A stretch of DNA of 64,000 nt from Verrucomicrobiaceae bacterium (GTDB lineage: Bacteria; Verrucomicrobiota; Verrucomicrobiia; Verrucomicrobiales; Verrucomicrobiaceae), in contig JAEUHK010000016.1 in NCBI GenBank assembly GCA_016795465.1, positions 35,718-99,717 on the forward strand. The letters are read 5' to 3'. The notes under the pieces were generated by a model, which was given only the letters and a program-made list of their open reading frames with translations, was not told the origin of the DNA and made no database searches. Position 1 is the first letter of the stretch. Every line of letters starts with the position of its first letter. The position numbers were made by a program, and so were the translations under genes. Below, one piece after another: positions 8,656-17,760 of this stretch.

Positions 8656-10092
8656 ATGCGTTCCCCGGCCCGCCTTTCCACTGCTGATGAAGCCATTGCC
8701 GCCATTCCGGCCGGGGCCACGGTGGCTGTGGGTGGCTTTGTCGGAGCCGGGCATCCCGAAATGCTCACCGCGGCGCTGGAGCGGCGTTTTTTGCAAACCG
8801 GCACGCCGACCGATCTCACGCTCTATTACTGCGCTGGCCAAGGGGATCGCGGCGAGCGCGGGCTGAATCATCTCGCTCATCGCGGCCTGCTCAAACGCAT
8901 CATCGGCGGGCATTGGAACCTCGCGCCGAAGCTCGGCGCCCTTGCCTTGGCGAACGAAGTCGAGGCTTACAATCTGCCGCAGGGCGTGCTCAGCGTGCTG
9001 ACGCGTGAAATCGCCGCGAAACGTCCCGGCCTGATCACGCAAGTCGGCATGAACACCTTCATCGACCCCGTTCACAGCGGCGGAAGACTCAATGCCCGCA
9101 CCGTCGAGCCGCTCGTCGAGCGCATCGAGCTCGATGGACAGACGTGGCTGCGCTACAAACCGGTGCCCATCCATGTCGCGTTGATTCGTGCGACCTATGC
9201 CGATGCCCGCGGGAATCTCAGCATGGAGGGCGAAGGCCTCATCAGTGAGGTGCTCCCGCTCGCCCAAGCCGCGAAAAACCACGGCGGCCTCGTCATCGCG
9301 CAGGTCGAGAGCGTCGTCGATGCCCTGCCGGACCCGAAGGCCGTCCGCGTGCCCGGCATTCTCGTCGATCACCTCGTCACCAGCGGCGGCGTGATGCACG
9401 ACCAGACCTTCGGCGAGGTCTTCAACGAAGAATTCGTCGTCACGAATGCCAGCGGCTTCGAACTGCCGGTGATGCCGGAGTCGGATCGCAAGCGCATCGG
9501 TGCCCGCGCTTTGCAGGAGATCCGCCCCGGCGACATCGTGAACCTCGGCATCGGCCTGCCGGAAGCCGTTGCCATGGTCGCGGCGGAAACGGGACGCTTG
9601 AATGAATTCACGCTCACCGTCGAAAGCGGCCCCACGGGCGGCGTGCCAGCCTCCGGGCTCAGTTTTGGATGCAGCCACTTCCCGGAGGCCATCATCGACC
9701 AACCGGCTCAATTCGATTTTTACGACGGCGGCGGCCTCGACATCGCCATCCTCGGCGCAGTCGAAATCGACCCCGAGGGCAGCGTGAACGTCGCCAGCTT
9801 CGGCGATCGCTTCGCGGGCGTCGGTGGCTTTGTGAACATCGCCCACAGCGCCCGAAGGCTCGTCTTCTGCTGCACCTTCCGGGCAAAGGAGAATGCCAAA
9901 TTCGTGAAGCGCATCCCGCACGTCTGCTTCCACGGCCCCTCCGCCCTCGCCCGCGGTCAGCAGGTGCTTTACGTCACGGAGCGTGCGGTCTTCGAGCTCA
10001 CGCCAGGCGGCCTCCGCCTCCTCGAAGTGGCACCCGGCTTCGATGTGCAACGCGATGTGATCGACCAGATGGAGTTCGCGCCGGTGCGTTAG
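8656..10092 (+). CDS. Fused-subunit acyl-CoA:acetate/3-ketoacid CoA-transferase
   Basis: From the ATG at 8656 this is a 478-residue class I CoA-transferase with alpha and beta halves in one chain, like YdiF or propionate CoA-transferases. The alpha half contains GGFVGAGHPEM and the beta half contains IVNLGIGLPEAV followed by TVESGPTGG, where the glutamate of ESG is the family's catalytic residue that forms the glutamyl-CoA thioester. It transfers CoA between short-chain carboxylates in the cytoplasm. An in-frame ATG at 8605 would add 17 residues that do not resemble the family, so the internal start is chosen. The stop overlaps the end of trmB, which is read from the other strand. Confidence 0.9.
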   Translation: MRSPARLSTADEAIAAIPAGATVAVGGFVGAGHPEMLTAALERRFLQTGTPTDLTLYYCAGQGDRGERGLNHLAHRGLLKRIIGGHWNLAPKLGALALANEVEAYNLPQGVLSVLTREIAAKRPGLITQVGMNTFIDPVHSGGRLNARTVEPLVERIELDGQTWLRYKPVPIHVALIRATYADARGNLSMEGEGLISEVLPLAQAAKNHGGLVIAQVESVVDALPDPKAVRVPGILVDHLVTSGGVMHDQTFGEVFNEEFVVTNASGFELPVMPESDRKRIGARALQEIRPGDIVNLGIGLPEAVAMVAAETGRLNEFTLTVESGPTGGVPASGLSFGCSHFPEAIIDQPAQFDFYDGGGLDIAILGAVEIDPEGSVNVASFGDRFAGVGGFVNIAHSARRLVFCCTFRAKENAKFVKRIPHVCFHGPSALARGQQVLYVTERAVFELTPGGLRLLEVAPGFDVQRDVIDQMEFAPVR

Positions 10093-10688
10093 GCCGCGTT
10101 CAAACGCCAGCGGGCGCGATGGATGGTGCGGCCGACCTCGAGCCAGCTTTTTTCAAAGTCAGTCGTGGGATAAAAGAAGGCATCATCCGGCCAGTCGAGC
10201 CGCGTGAACTGCTGCGTGCGTCCTTCGAAGCTCAGCAGCGCATCTTCAAAGTAAGGCTGGTCGTCCGTCTTCAGCAAAAACTCGCCTCCGGGCTGCAATA
10301 TGCGGGTGAGGCCGTCGAGGAACTCGGCCTGGTTCACGAGGCGGCGTGCGGCGTGCTTTTTCTTCGGCCACGGATCGGGGCAGAGCAGGTGCAGGCGGCT
10401 CACACTCGCCCGCGGCAGCAGCCAGGCCACGGTGTAGGCGCTTTCGAGGCGCATGATGCGGGCGTTTGGAAGGCCTTGCATGGCGATCTTCCGCGCCGTC
10501 TTGCTCACGCGGCCCAGCATGCGCTCCACGCCGAGGAAATCACGCTCCGGGTGATGCGCGGCCATGCCGGTGAGGAAGGTGCCGTCACCGCAGCCGAGGT
10601 CGATCTCCAGCGGACGCGAGGCATCGGGGAAGAGCTCGGTGCGGGAGACTTCGCGGAAATGATCGGCGGGGACAAAAAGCGGCGGCAT
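10089..10688 (-). CDS. trmB: tRNA (guanine-N7)-methyltransferase
   Basis: The chosen start gives 199 residues. The S-adenosylmethionine site EIDLGCGDGTFL is at residues 28-39. The TrmB signature CPDPWPKKKHAARRLV, which binds tRNA and orders the active site, is in the middle, and PTDFEKSWLEVG is near the end. The enzyme methylates G46 in the variable loop of tRNAs. The frame stays open upstream to 11018, but that extension is antisense to the lipoprotein gene and does not look like protein, so the ATG at 10688 is preferred. The 3' end overlaps the CoA-transferase stop by 4 bp. Confidence 0.93.
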   Translation of the reverse strand: MPPLFVPADHFREVSRTELFPDASRPLEIDLGCGDGTFLTGMAAHHPERDFLGVERMLGRVSKTARKIAMQGLPNARIMRLESAYTVAWLLPRASVSRLHLLCPDPWPKKKHAARRLVNQAEFLDGLTRILQPGGEFLLKTDDQPYFEDALLSFEGRTQQFTRLDWPDDAFFYPTTDFEKSWLEVGRTIHRARWRLNAA

Positions 10689-10779
10689 GCAGGCCGCATC
10701 GAATACACGAATTGCCGCGGAAGCGAAACGAAGATGAGGCTGGTGCCTCCAAAAGCCTGTTGAGAGCGTATCCGCAGCC

Positions 10780-11583
10780 ATGAAAATCCTTCTGCTCGCC
10801 ATCGTCGCGGCCACTTTCACCGCCTGCACCAGCCTGCCGGACCCTCGCTCGCCCGTGCAAGGCTCAGAGGAGCATGCGGTGCGGCTTTTGGAGCAAAGCG
10901 CCGCGAGGGCAGGGAAGCCCTGGCGGAGGCTTGAACGCGTCGAAGTGGCCTTCGAAGGCGAGTGGACGCGCATCGTGCAAAAGCTGCAGCCAGAGCTCGT
11001 GAACGCGGAATTCCGCAAAAGCTCCCGCGAGGTTTATCAACCGCGTTTGAAGCGTGTGGAGCAAATCCACACCGGGCCACGCGGCATCAAAACGGTGCGC
11101 CGGACGCCCACGAGCATCGAGGTGAGCTTCACTGAGTATCGCGTGGCCACCGAGACGGAGAAAGATGCCGCCGCGCTCGTGGCGGATGCTTACACGATGT
11201 TTGTGTTTGGGGCGGATTACCTGCTCGCACGAGGTCAGAACTGGCGTTTCTGGCCCTGCATGCAGCGGCGTGAGATCGATGGCGATCCTTGCGATCTGAT
11301 TTTTGGCACCTTGAAGCCCGGCGTCGGCCGCTCGGACGAGGATCAGGTCATCGCGTGGATCAGCCAGCGTGATAAAAGACTGCGCCGCGTGCAATTCACG
11401 CTGAATGGCCTCGCCTCGACGGTGGGTGCGGATGTCGATGTAACCTTTGATGATTTCCGACCGGGGCCAAATGGCACCGATTGGCCTAGTCACTTCCTCG
11501 AGACCGTGCGCCGGCCCTTGACGGTCAAAGCGCACGAGTGGCGCATGACATCACTCACAGCAGACCGTGCTCGCGGAAGCTGA
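10780..11583 (+). CDS. Putative lipoprotein of unknown function
   Basis: The 267-residue protein starts with a short hydrophobic signal sequence ending in the lipobox FTAC, so it should be lipidated at Cys16 and anchored in a membrane on the periplasmic side. The mature part is a mixed charged sequence without a motif I recognise. It contains VRRTPTSIEVSFTEYRVATE and a later LIFGTLKPGVGRS, suggesting a beta-rich domain of roughly 200 residues. The gene is divergent from trmB, and its last 29 bp overlap the 3' end of radC on the other strand. No function can be assigned. Confidence 0.82.
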   Translation: MKILLLAIVAATFTACTSLPDPRSPVQGSEEHAVRLLEQSAARAGKPWRRLERVEVAFEGEWTRIVQKLQPELVNAEFRKSSREVYQPRLKRVEQIHTGPRGIKTVRRTPTSIEVSFTEYRVATETEKDAAALVADAYTMFVFGADYLLARGQNWRFWPCMQRREIDGDPCDLIFGTLKPGVGRSDEDQVIAWISQRDKRLRRVQFTLNGLASTVGADVDVTFDDFRPGPNGTDWPSHFLETVRRPLTVKAHEWRMTSLTADRARGS

Positions 11584-12253
11584 AGTAAGGCAGCTCGCGA
11601 GATTCGGATGGCGTTCCGATCACCAGATGGTCCTGGAGCAGGATGCCCATCGTCTCGGAGGCCTCGCGCAGGCGGCGGGTGAGGCGACGGTCGGCATCGC
11701 TGGGCGTGGGATCACCGCTGGGATGGTTGTGCAGGAGGATGAAGGCATGCGCATTGTGGATGAGCGCCTTCTTGAGGATGTCACGCGGCGTGGCGGTGCA
11801 TTCGTTGAGGCTGCCGCGGAAGATTTCCTCGGCTCGCAACAGCGTCAGTTTCGTCGTGAGCAGCACGAGGCGCACGGATTCATAGCTCAGCGCCTGCAAT
11901 TCGGGACCGATGAACTCATACACGCTGCGTGGATGATCGAGCACGATGTCCCGCTGCGAGGTCTCGCGGGCGGCGCGGCGGCCGATTTCGAAGGCTGCGG
12001 CCAGTTTCGCGGCCTTTGCGGGGCCGAGTGCCTTGATGTCCGTCAACGCGGCCGGTTCGAGCCTCGAAAGCGCACGAATGGAGCCGTGCTCGCGCAACAT
12101 GCGTTCGCCGATTTGCAGGGCGTTTTCGCCTTTGGTGCCGGTGTTGATGAAAAGAGCGAGCAACTCCGCATCAGAAAGCGCCTGCGGGCCGAGACGGAGC
12201 AGGCGTTCACGCGGGCGGTCGCTCTCCGGGATGTCGTGGATGCGGTGGGACAT
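11555..12253 (-). CDS. radC: RadC-family JAB/MPN protein
   Basis: This 232-residue protein has the RadC layout: an N-terminal helix-hairpin-helix region (PAALTDIKALGPAKAAKL, about residues 66-83) and a C-terminal JAMM/MPN metal-binding domain with HNHPSGDPTPSD at residues 175-186. The two histidines and the aspartate are the expected zinc ligands. RadC was once called a DNA-repair protein, but its biochemical role is unsettled. It is the last gene of a leftward group that starts with the membrane protein at 14963 and includes the amidase and prenyl synthase; the gap to the latter is 51 bp. Confidence 0.95.
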   Translation of the reverse strand: MSHRIHDIPESDRPRERLLRLGPQALSDAELLALFINTGTKGENALQIGERMLREHGSIRALSRLEPAALTDIKALGPAKAAKLAAAFEIGRRAARETSQRDIVLDHPRSVYEFIGPELQALSYESVRLVLLTTKLTLLRAEEIFRGSLNECTATPRDILKKALIHNAHAFILLHNHPSGDPTPSDADRRLTRRLREASETMGILLQDHLVIGTPSESRELPYFSFREHGLL

Positions 12254-12304
12254 GCGAGAAATGTTCCCGCGAGTCTGTCATAGGCCAAGCGACTTCGGCA
12301 AGGC

Positions 12305-13315
12305 TCAATGAATGGCGCGGCACTGATCGAGCAGGCCGTGCAGGTAGCCCACGATGTCTTCCAAGGCCTGTTTGTGCGGCGTGGCAGGCAGGGCGATCAA
12401 ATCCGCACGGGCGCTCACGAGCATGTCCTGGGCGAATTTCACCGCACGCTCGACCGCGCCATCATAGTCGGCGATGCCAGCGAGGATGCTGGTGTCCATC
12501 GGCTCGCCTTTGAGCAGCATGCGGCTGAGCTTTTGCTTCTGCGCCTCGGTGGCGCTTTCGAGGAGGTAAAGGATCGGCAGCGTGAGCTTGCCTCGAGCGA
12601 GATCAGTGCGCAGCGTCTTGCCGACGGTTTTTTCATCGCCGACGAGGTCGAGGCAGTCGTCGTAGATCTGGTAGGCGGTGCCGAGCTTGAGACCGTAATC
12701 ACGCAGCGAGTGCTGCACGGACTCCGGCTGGTTGTTGAGGCGTGCGCCGAGCTCGCTGGCCGCGGCAAACAGCGCCGCCGTCTTCATCTCGATCATCTTG
12801 AGATAATCGGCGACGCTCAAATTGAGGTCGAAGCGGCGCTGCGTCTGCAAAATCTCGCCGGAGCACACATCGCGGGAGGCCCGGGCAATGGTGCGGCAAA
12901 CGTGCGTGTCATCGAATTCGGTCGCCAGCTCCAAAGCGTAAGCGAAAAGGCTGTCGCCAAGCAACACGCTGAGGCTGCTGCCCCATTTCGCGACGGCGGT
13001 GGGCACCTGGCGGCGGATGTCCGCCCCGTCCATGATGTCGTCATGCACGAGCGAGGCGATGTGGACGAGCTCCAGGATGACCGAGAGACGTGTGTGGCCT
13101 TCGTGGGTGCCCCCCGTGGCACCGCCGGAGAGCACGGCGAGAGCAGGGCGGATGCGTTTGCCGGAGGTTTTGCAGACGTAGCTCACGTAACCCTCGACAC
13201 CGGGATCAAAGGAACGTGCCTGATCGAGAATGGCAGCTTCCACGCGTTCGAGGTCTGCCCGCACGAGATGGAACGGGAACACGGGGTTGCTGGAGCTGAC
13301 GGCGGGGGCGGTCAT
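12305..13315 (-). CDS. Polyprenyl diphosphate synthase (long-chain trans type)
   Basis: This 336-residue protein is an all-helical isoprenyl diphosphate synthase. The first aspartate-rich motif DDIMD is at residues 92-96, followed by GADIRR, and the second DDCLD is at residues 219-223; both bind magnesium and the diphosphates. GKRIRPALAVLSGG and the GEILQTQ segment also fit. It extends an allylic diphosphate with isopentenyl diphosphate, most likely to make the side chain of menaquinone or ubiquinone (an IspB/HepT-like role). The residues upstream of the first motif do not let me fix the chain length. It may be co-transcribed with the amidase 88 bp upstream. Confidence 0.92.
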   Translation of the reverse strand: MTAPAVSSSNPVFPFHLVRADLERVEAAILDQARSFDPGVEGYVSYVCKTSGKRIRPALAVLSGGATGGTHEGHTRLSVILELVHIASLVHDDIMDGADIRRQVPTAVAKWGSSLSVLLGDSLFAYALELATEFDDTHVCRTIARASRDVCSGEILQTQRRFDLNLSVADYLKMIEMKTAALFAAASELGARLNNQPESVQHSLRDYGLKLGTAYQIYDDCLDLVGDEKTVGKTLRTDLARGKLTLPILYLLESATEAQKQKLSRMLLKGEPMDTSILAGIADYDGAVERAVKFAQDMLVSARADLIALPATPHKQALEDIVGYLHGLLDQCRAIH

Positions 13316-13403
13316 GGTCTGCCTCTCCTTTCACCACGGCGGGGGCTTAGTCAAATGCCCGGCCAGACCTCATCATGCCGCGATTTTCAAAAGATGTGAA
13401 AGC

Positions 13404-14027
13404 TCAACGTGTCCGCGAGGCCAGGATCCCGGACACGATGGCGTTGGCGACGGCCTGACGATGACTGGTGAGCGAGCACAGCCACGAATTCGTGCGATGC
13501 GTGAGGTAACCGCATTCGACGAGCACCGCGGGCGCCTTCGTCTCGCGCAGAACGACGAGTCTTTTGCGCTGCACGAGCTTTGTGCAGCCGAGCTTCACAG
13601 ATCTGTCGAACGCGGCGTCCAGACGCTGGCTGAGGTAAAGCCCTTTGGGGCCGTAGTAATGCATCTCCGCACCGTTTTTGCCGAAGTCCTTGCCATCGGC
13701 GTTGAAATGAACGCTCACAAAGATCGAGTTCGGCACCTTGTTGGCCAGCCGCGCCCGCTGGTCGAGCTCCACAAAGGTGTCTGACCGGCGGATCATGACC
13801 GTTTTGATGCCCTTGGCACGCAGCCCTGTCTCGACGCGTTTGGCCACATCGAGCGCGAGATGCTTCTCGACGCGATGATACCAGATCGTGCCCGGATCCT
13901 TGCCGCCGTGGCCCGCATCGATGACGACCGTGTCGAATCGAAACTGCGCGTGAAGTCCCGATGAGGCTCCGAACACCGCCACCAGCGCCGCAAGAGCGAA
14001 AAAAAGGCGATGGAACCTCGCAGTCAT
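13404..14027 (-). CDS. N-acetylmuramoyl-L-alanine amidase (Amidase_3)
   Basis: This 207-residue exported enzyme has a signal peptide (residues 1-27) and a catalytic domain beginning with VVIDAGHGGKDPG, where His40 is the first zinc ligand. The later SVHFNAD and LVECGYLTH segments supply the second histidine and the catalytic glutamate of Amidase_3. It cleaves the bond between N-acetylmuramic acid and L-alanine in peptidoglycan, acting in cell separation or wall remodelling. Its start codon lies 1 bp after the stop of the LysM lipoprotein gene, so the two are almost certainly translated from one mRNA, and the LysM protein may guide the amidase to the wall. Confidence 0.94.
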   Translation of the reverse strand: MTARFHRLFFALAALVAVFGASSGLHAQFRFDTVVIDAGHGGKDPGTIWYHRVEKHLALDVAKRVETGLRAKGIKTVMIRRSDTFVELDQRARLANKVPNSIFVSVHFNADGKDFGKNGAEMHYYGPKGLYLSQRLDAAFDRSVKLGCTKLVQRKRLVVLRETKAPAVLVECGYLTHRTNSWLCSLTSHRQAVANAIVSGILASRTR

Positions 14028-14028
14028 G

Positions 14029-14520
14029 TCATTTCGGAATTTTGAGCGTCTTGCCGGCTCGGATGAAATCGTTCTTCAAGCCGTTCGCGGCCTTCAGCTT
14101 CGCCACCGTGGTGCCGTTGCGTGCCGCGATGACCGAGAGCGAGTCGCCCTGCTTGATCGTGTAACTGCCGCCCTTGCCCTTCGACTTGCTGCTGGAGGAG
14201 CTCTTCTTCTTTTTGGGCGGTGTGTAGTCTTTATGAGGTGTGGGCACGCCGCCATGCGAACTGCGCCACGAACTGATGTCTGATTCGGAGGCGCTGCTGC
14301 CGCCTCCTGCGGAGACCCACTCCGTTTTGTAGTCCCCATTGGCATCGAAAGGATACTCGTTTTTCGCCATCGAATGCGGCGGCGTCTCCTTCGTGCCGTG
14401 CAGGTTGATCACCGGCAGGTTTCGGGGCAGACCTTTGATGGACGGGCCGGAGCAGGAGGAAAGAAGAGCGGCTGCCAGCAGGCTCGTGGCGGTCAGCGAG
14501 GTCCTCACGGAAGGTTTCAT
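14029..14520 (-). CDS. LysM-domain lipoprotein
   Basis: The ATG at 14520 gives 163 residues and places a signal peptide with the lipobox LSSC directly at the N-terminus; the frame extends upstream to 14559, but that start would bury the signal. The middle is a low-complexity linker rich in serine and lysine. The last 45 residues form a LysM domain (YTIKQGDSLSVIAARNG, then KAANGLKNDFIRAGKTLKI), which binds the glycan strands of peptidoglycan. It is therefore a wall-binding lipoprotein, tightly coupled to the amidase gene that follows. Confidence 0.9.
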   Translation of the reverse strand: MKPSVRTSLTATSLLAAALLSSCSGPSIKGLPRNLPVINLHGTKETPPHSMAKNEYPFDANGDYKTEWVSAGGGSSASESDISSWRSSHGGVPTPHKDYTPPKKKKSSSSSKSKGKGGSYTIKQGDSLSVIAARNGTTVAKLKAANGLKNDFIRAGKTLKIPK

Positions 14521-14555
14521 GCGATGAGTGGAGGTGGCTTTCGGAGGTTCGCGGC

Positions 14556-14963
14556 TCACTTCATCTCCGGCGTGTGGAAGCGGCTGATGATGCTTTTCAC
14601 GCGCGGGACTCCGTTCGAGTCTTTTTCAAACACCAAGGTGCGCTCGTGGTAATATTTGGCATCTCCTTGCGGCAGCGAGAACTTCCAAGGCGTGTCCGTG
14701 GCGGGGCCTTCGAAAGGGTTTTTGATCAGGCTGTAAACGGTGCGTCCGTCCATGCCGGGCTTGATTGTTTTGAAGCCGAGCTCCGAGAAGCCGATTGAGT
14801 AGCGGGTGTCTGTGGACCCGAAGTGCATCAGGGCGTTCATCGACTCGGAGAAGCTGTAGCCCCAGTTCACCATCGAGTTCACCGCCATGATGAGCGGGAT
14901 GATGATGATCACGATCGGCGTGAAGAAGTACCAGTTGCGTTGGAGGAAGGACTTTTGTTGCAT
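14556..14963 (-). CDS. Single-span membrane protein of unknown function
   Basis: The ATG at 14963 gives 135 residues and puts one hydrophobic segment at residues about 12-31 (FTPIVIIIIPLIMAVNS), so the protein is an inner-membrane protein with most of its length on one side. Upstream in-frame starts would only add antisense-like sequence. The soluble part contains HFGSTDTRYSIGFSELG and ends with ISRFHTPEMK. No known domain is recognised. It is the first gene of the leftward group with LysM lipoprotein, amidase, prenyl synthase and radC, separated by 35 bp from the LysM gene, so an envelope role is likely but unproven. Confidence 0.75.
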   Translation of the reverse strand: MQQKSFLQRNWYFFTPIVIIIIPLIMAVNSMVNWGYSFSESMNALMHFGSTDTRYSIGFSELGFKTIKPGMDGRTVYSLIKNPFEGPATDTPWKFSLPQGDAKYYHERTLVFEKDSNGVPRVKSIISRFHTPEMK

Positions 14964-15027
14964 GCGGCCGCCATGCTGGTTGAAAGCCGCTGGCGTGGCA
15001 AGGGCAAAGGAGGCGCGGAACGCACTC

Positions 15028-17727
15028 TCACTCCACCCGCATGCGCTGCATCGGCACGCTCTGGCAGACGGCGACAATGAGGTCTTGGAACTTGTGCCCC
15101 GAGGCCTCGGACTGCTTCAGCACGGCCTGCACGCCCGGTTTGTCGCTGTATTCGAGACCGCGGCCGAGGGCGTAGGTCATCAAATTCTCCGCCAGGTTCT
15201 TGGTGAACTGTCCGGCCATGTCGCGGACGAGGATGGCACGCAGCTCGGCGAGGTTGTTGAAGGTCTGGCCGCGCACGAGGCTGCCGCTGGCATCGATCGG
15301 CAGCTTCTTCTCCTCCGTGCGCCAGCGGCCCACGGCGTCGTAGTTTTCAAACGCGAAGCCAATCGGGTCGAGGAAGGCATGGCAACCGGCGCACGAGGCG
15401 TTTTCTCGATGCTCGGCGAACTGCTGGCGGAGTGTGAGCTTGCCAAAGCGGGCCTTTCTCTCATCGAGCGGAGCCACGCCGCCCGGCGCAGGCGGCGGCG
15501 GTGTGCCGAGGATGTTCTCCAGCAGGAACTTGCCGCGCTTCACCGGCGAGGTGCGGGTGGGGTTCGAGGTCACGAGCAGCAGGCTGCCCTGCGTGAGGAT
15601 GCCACCGCGTGGCGTGCCTTGCAGCGACACCTTTTGGAACTTGTCGCCCTTCACGCCCTTGATGTCGTAGTAGCGGGCCAGCTTCTCATTCAGGAAGGTG
15701 TAATCCGCGGAGAGGAACTCGATTACGGGCCGGTTTTCGCTCAGCAGATGATTGAAGAACATCTGCGATTCCTTCTTCATGCCCGATGCGATGCCATATT
15801 TGAAGTCCGGGAAGGCCCGCGAGTCCACGTCAGCGATCTCCACGTCACGCAGTTGCAGCCACTGGCCGGCAAAATCCTCTGCGAGGCTGTAGGCACGCCA
15901 GTCCGCCAGCATGCGCTTCACCTCGGTGGCGAGGTTTTTGCGCAGCTCACCCTTCGCGGCGAGTTGCAGCAGCTTCTCATCCGGCGGCGCTGACCAGAGG
16001 AAATACGACAGGCGGGAGGCCAGCGACCATTCATCGATCAAACCGGTGCCGTCCTTCACATCACCGGCCACCTGCGGCGGCGCACGGAAGAGGAACGAGG
16101 GCGAGACAAGCATGCCGCGAAGCACAAAGCCGAGCGCATCAAACGGGCTTGCGCCTTCTTTCAGCGCCAGATCGGCCACGGCCGTCCATTTGGCCTTTTC
16201 CTCTGGCTTGATCGGACGACGGAAAAGACGCGTGCCGAGCTTTTCGACCAGTTTCGGCACGTCCGCGGCCGCGATGCCGCCGGGTTCGTTCATGGGGCCA
16301 GTGATGGAAAGCTCGTGCAGCCAGAAGTTGCGGTCCTGGCGGGTCTTCTCGTCGTAAAAGTCGTTCAAGAACCACACCTGGATCTCGTGGCGGCCCACAG
16401 GCAACTCCACCTCGGCATTGAACCACTGCGGTGCCTGATCCTTCGCCGTGACCGAAAAGGACCCCGCGTTCTTGCCGCCGAGGCGCACATCAAACTTCGC
16501 CGGCTCGCCACCAGCCTGCTGGGCACCGGCTTTGATCGTGAGGCGATACTTACCGGCCTTCTCGATCTCAACGGCATGCTTCACAAAGCCGCTGCTCGCC
16601 AGATAGATGGCACCTGTGTCACGGTTGCCATCACCTTCACCGATCTGAAAATCCTCGCCGCTGAGCTTCAACTCAGGACGTCCGGCCGGTTTGCCATCGA
16701 GCAGCCACTGCACGAGACGCGTGCCACGTGCCGGCAGCAGGCCGAGCGGGCCTTCGACATCGATTTTGTCCACCGCGAGGTTTCGATCCCGCTTCTCCGG
16801 ATCGGGATTGGCCGCGTCTTGGAAGTCATTGAGGAACTTCACGCTCAATTTGTGCTCGCCGCCACCCAGGCGGGCCTCGTGCGTGATCGTCTGCCACGGG
16901 CCTTTTTCACCACGGAAGCGTGCGGTGACATCAAACTGGCCCACTTCCTTGCCATCGATGCTGAAGGCGATCTTCGCGGCATCGGGTCCGGCCTGCGTGG
17001 CGGAGGCGCGAATTTTGAAAACATAGGTGCCGGCGGCCGGTGCGTTGAATTTCGTGGCCGCCTCCGCTTCACTGTGAAACCAACGCACACCCTCGTTCTC
17101 GCTCGATGTGCCTTTTTGGTTCCAAAACTTCTTCGCGCCGAGCTCCAGGTCCACGCGTTCGACATCGGAAGTATCGAGCGCCTTCTCCGCGATGCTGTTG
17201 GCGGCTCGCATGTACTTTTCCATCAGCAGCGGTGAGAGCGCGAGCACATCGCCGATGTTGTCGTAGCCGTAGCCGGTGTCATCCGGCGGGAACTCATTGG
17301 CCGGGCGCATGTCCACCAGCAGCAGGTCACGGATCGTGTTGTTGTATTCCGTGCGATTGAGGCGACGCCACACCGCCCGGCCCGGGTCTGGCTTGTTCGG
17401 ATCAAACCAGAAAATGGTATCGTCGATCCAGGCGAGCAGCTCGTCACGCTCCGTGAGCGAGGGCTTGTCCTTCTTTTCCGGCGGCATCACATGCGTGGCG
17501 ATCTGCTGGCGCACATGGTCCCACTGCACCTTGTCCGCGATCATCGACGTGTAGTCCTTGTATTCGTCCATGACGAAGTCGCCCTTGTCCACGCCGTCGC
17601 TGTGGCAGTCGTAGCAGAACTTCTGCAGCAGCGGCAGGATGCGTTTTTGATACGCCTCCTCGCCACGCGGCGTGGCAGCCGAGACGGCGAGGACTGGCAG
17701 AAAAAGAGCGAAGAGGGTCTTCATCAT
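15028..17727 (-). CDS. DUF1592-family cytochrome-like protein with two tandem carbohydrate-binding-like modules
   Basis: This 899-residue exported protein has a signal peptide and an N-terminal planctomycete-type cytochrome motif CYDCH. It continues with a DUF1587 region (RRLNRTEYNNTIRDLL), two similar beta-sandwich modules (each with a segment like VKFLNDFQDA or VWFLNDFYDE followed by DRN), DUF1595 (TRLFRRPIKPEEK), DUF1592 (RLSYFLWSAPPD), DUF1588 (TSPVKRGKFLLENIL), a second haem motif CAGCH with FENYDAVGRW, and DUF1585 at the end. The family is typical of Planctomycetota and Verrucomicrobiota; its substrate is unknown, though the modules suggest binding of a polysaccharide. It is the last gene of a three-gene leftward cluster. 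Confidence 0.93.
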   Translation of the reverse strand: MMKTLFALFLPVLAVSAATPRGEEAYQKRILPLLQKFCYDCHSDGVDKGDFVMDEYKDYTSMIADKVQWDHVRQQIATHVMPPEKKDKPSLTERDELLAWIDDTIFWFDPNKPDPGRAVWRRLNRTEYNNTIRDLLLVDMRPANEFPPDDTGYGYDNIGDVLALSPLLMEKYMRAANSIAEKALDTSDVERVDLELGAKKFWNQKGTSSENEGVRWFHSEAEAATKFNAPAAGTYVFKIRASATQAGPDAAKIAFSIDGKEVGQFDVTARFRGEKGPWQTITHEARLGGGEHKLSVKFLNDFQDAANPDPEKRDRNLAVDKIDVEGPLGLLPARGTRLVQWLLDGKPAGRPELKLSGEDFQIGEGDGNRDTGAIYLASSGFVKHAVEIEKAGKYRLTIKAGAQQAGGEPAKFDVRLGGKNAGSFSVTAKDQAPQWFNAEVELPVGRHEIQVWFLNDFYDEKTRQDRNFWLHELSITGPMNEPGGIAAADVPKLVEKLGTRLFRRPIKPEEKAKWTAVADLALKEGASPFDALGFVLRGMLVSPSFLFRAPPQVAGDVKDGTGLIDEWSLASRLSYFLWSAPPDEKLLQLAAKGELRKNLATEVKRMLADWRAYSLAEDFAGQWLQLRDVEIADVDSRAFPDFKYGIASGMKKESQMFFNHLLSENRPVIEFLSADYTFLNEKLARYYDIKGVKGDKFQKVSLQGTPRGGILTQGSLLLVTSNPTRTSPVKRGKFLLENILGTPPPPAPGGVAPLDERKARFGKLTLRQQFAEHRENASCAGCHAFLDPIGFAFENYDAVGRWRTEEKKLPIDASGSLVRGQTFNNLAELRAILVRDMAGQFTKNLAENLMTYALGRGLEYSDKPGVQAVLKQSEASGHKFQDLIVAVCQSVPMQRMRVE

Positions 17728-17760
17728 GATCGAAAGAGGAAAGCGGGACAGGTGTCGTGA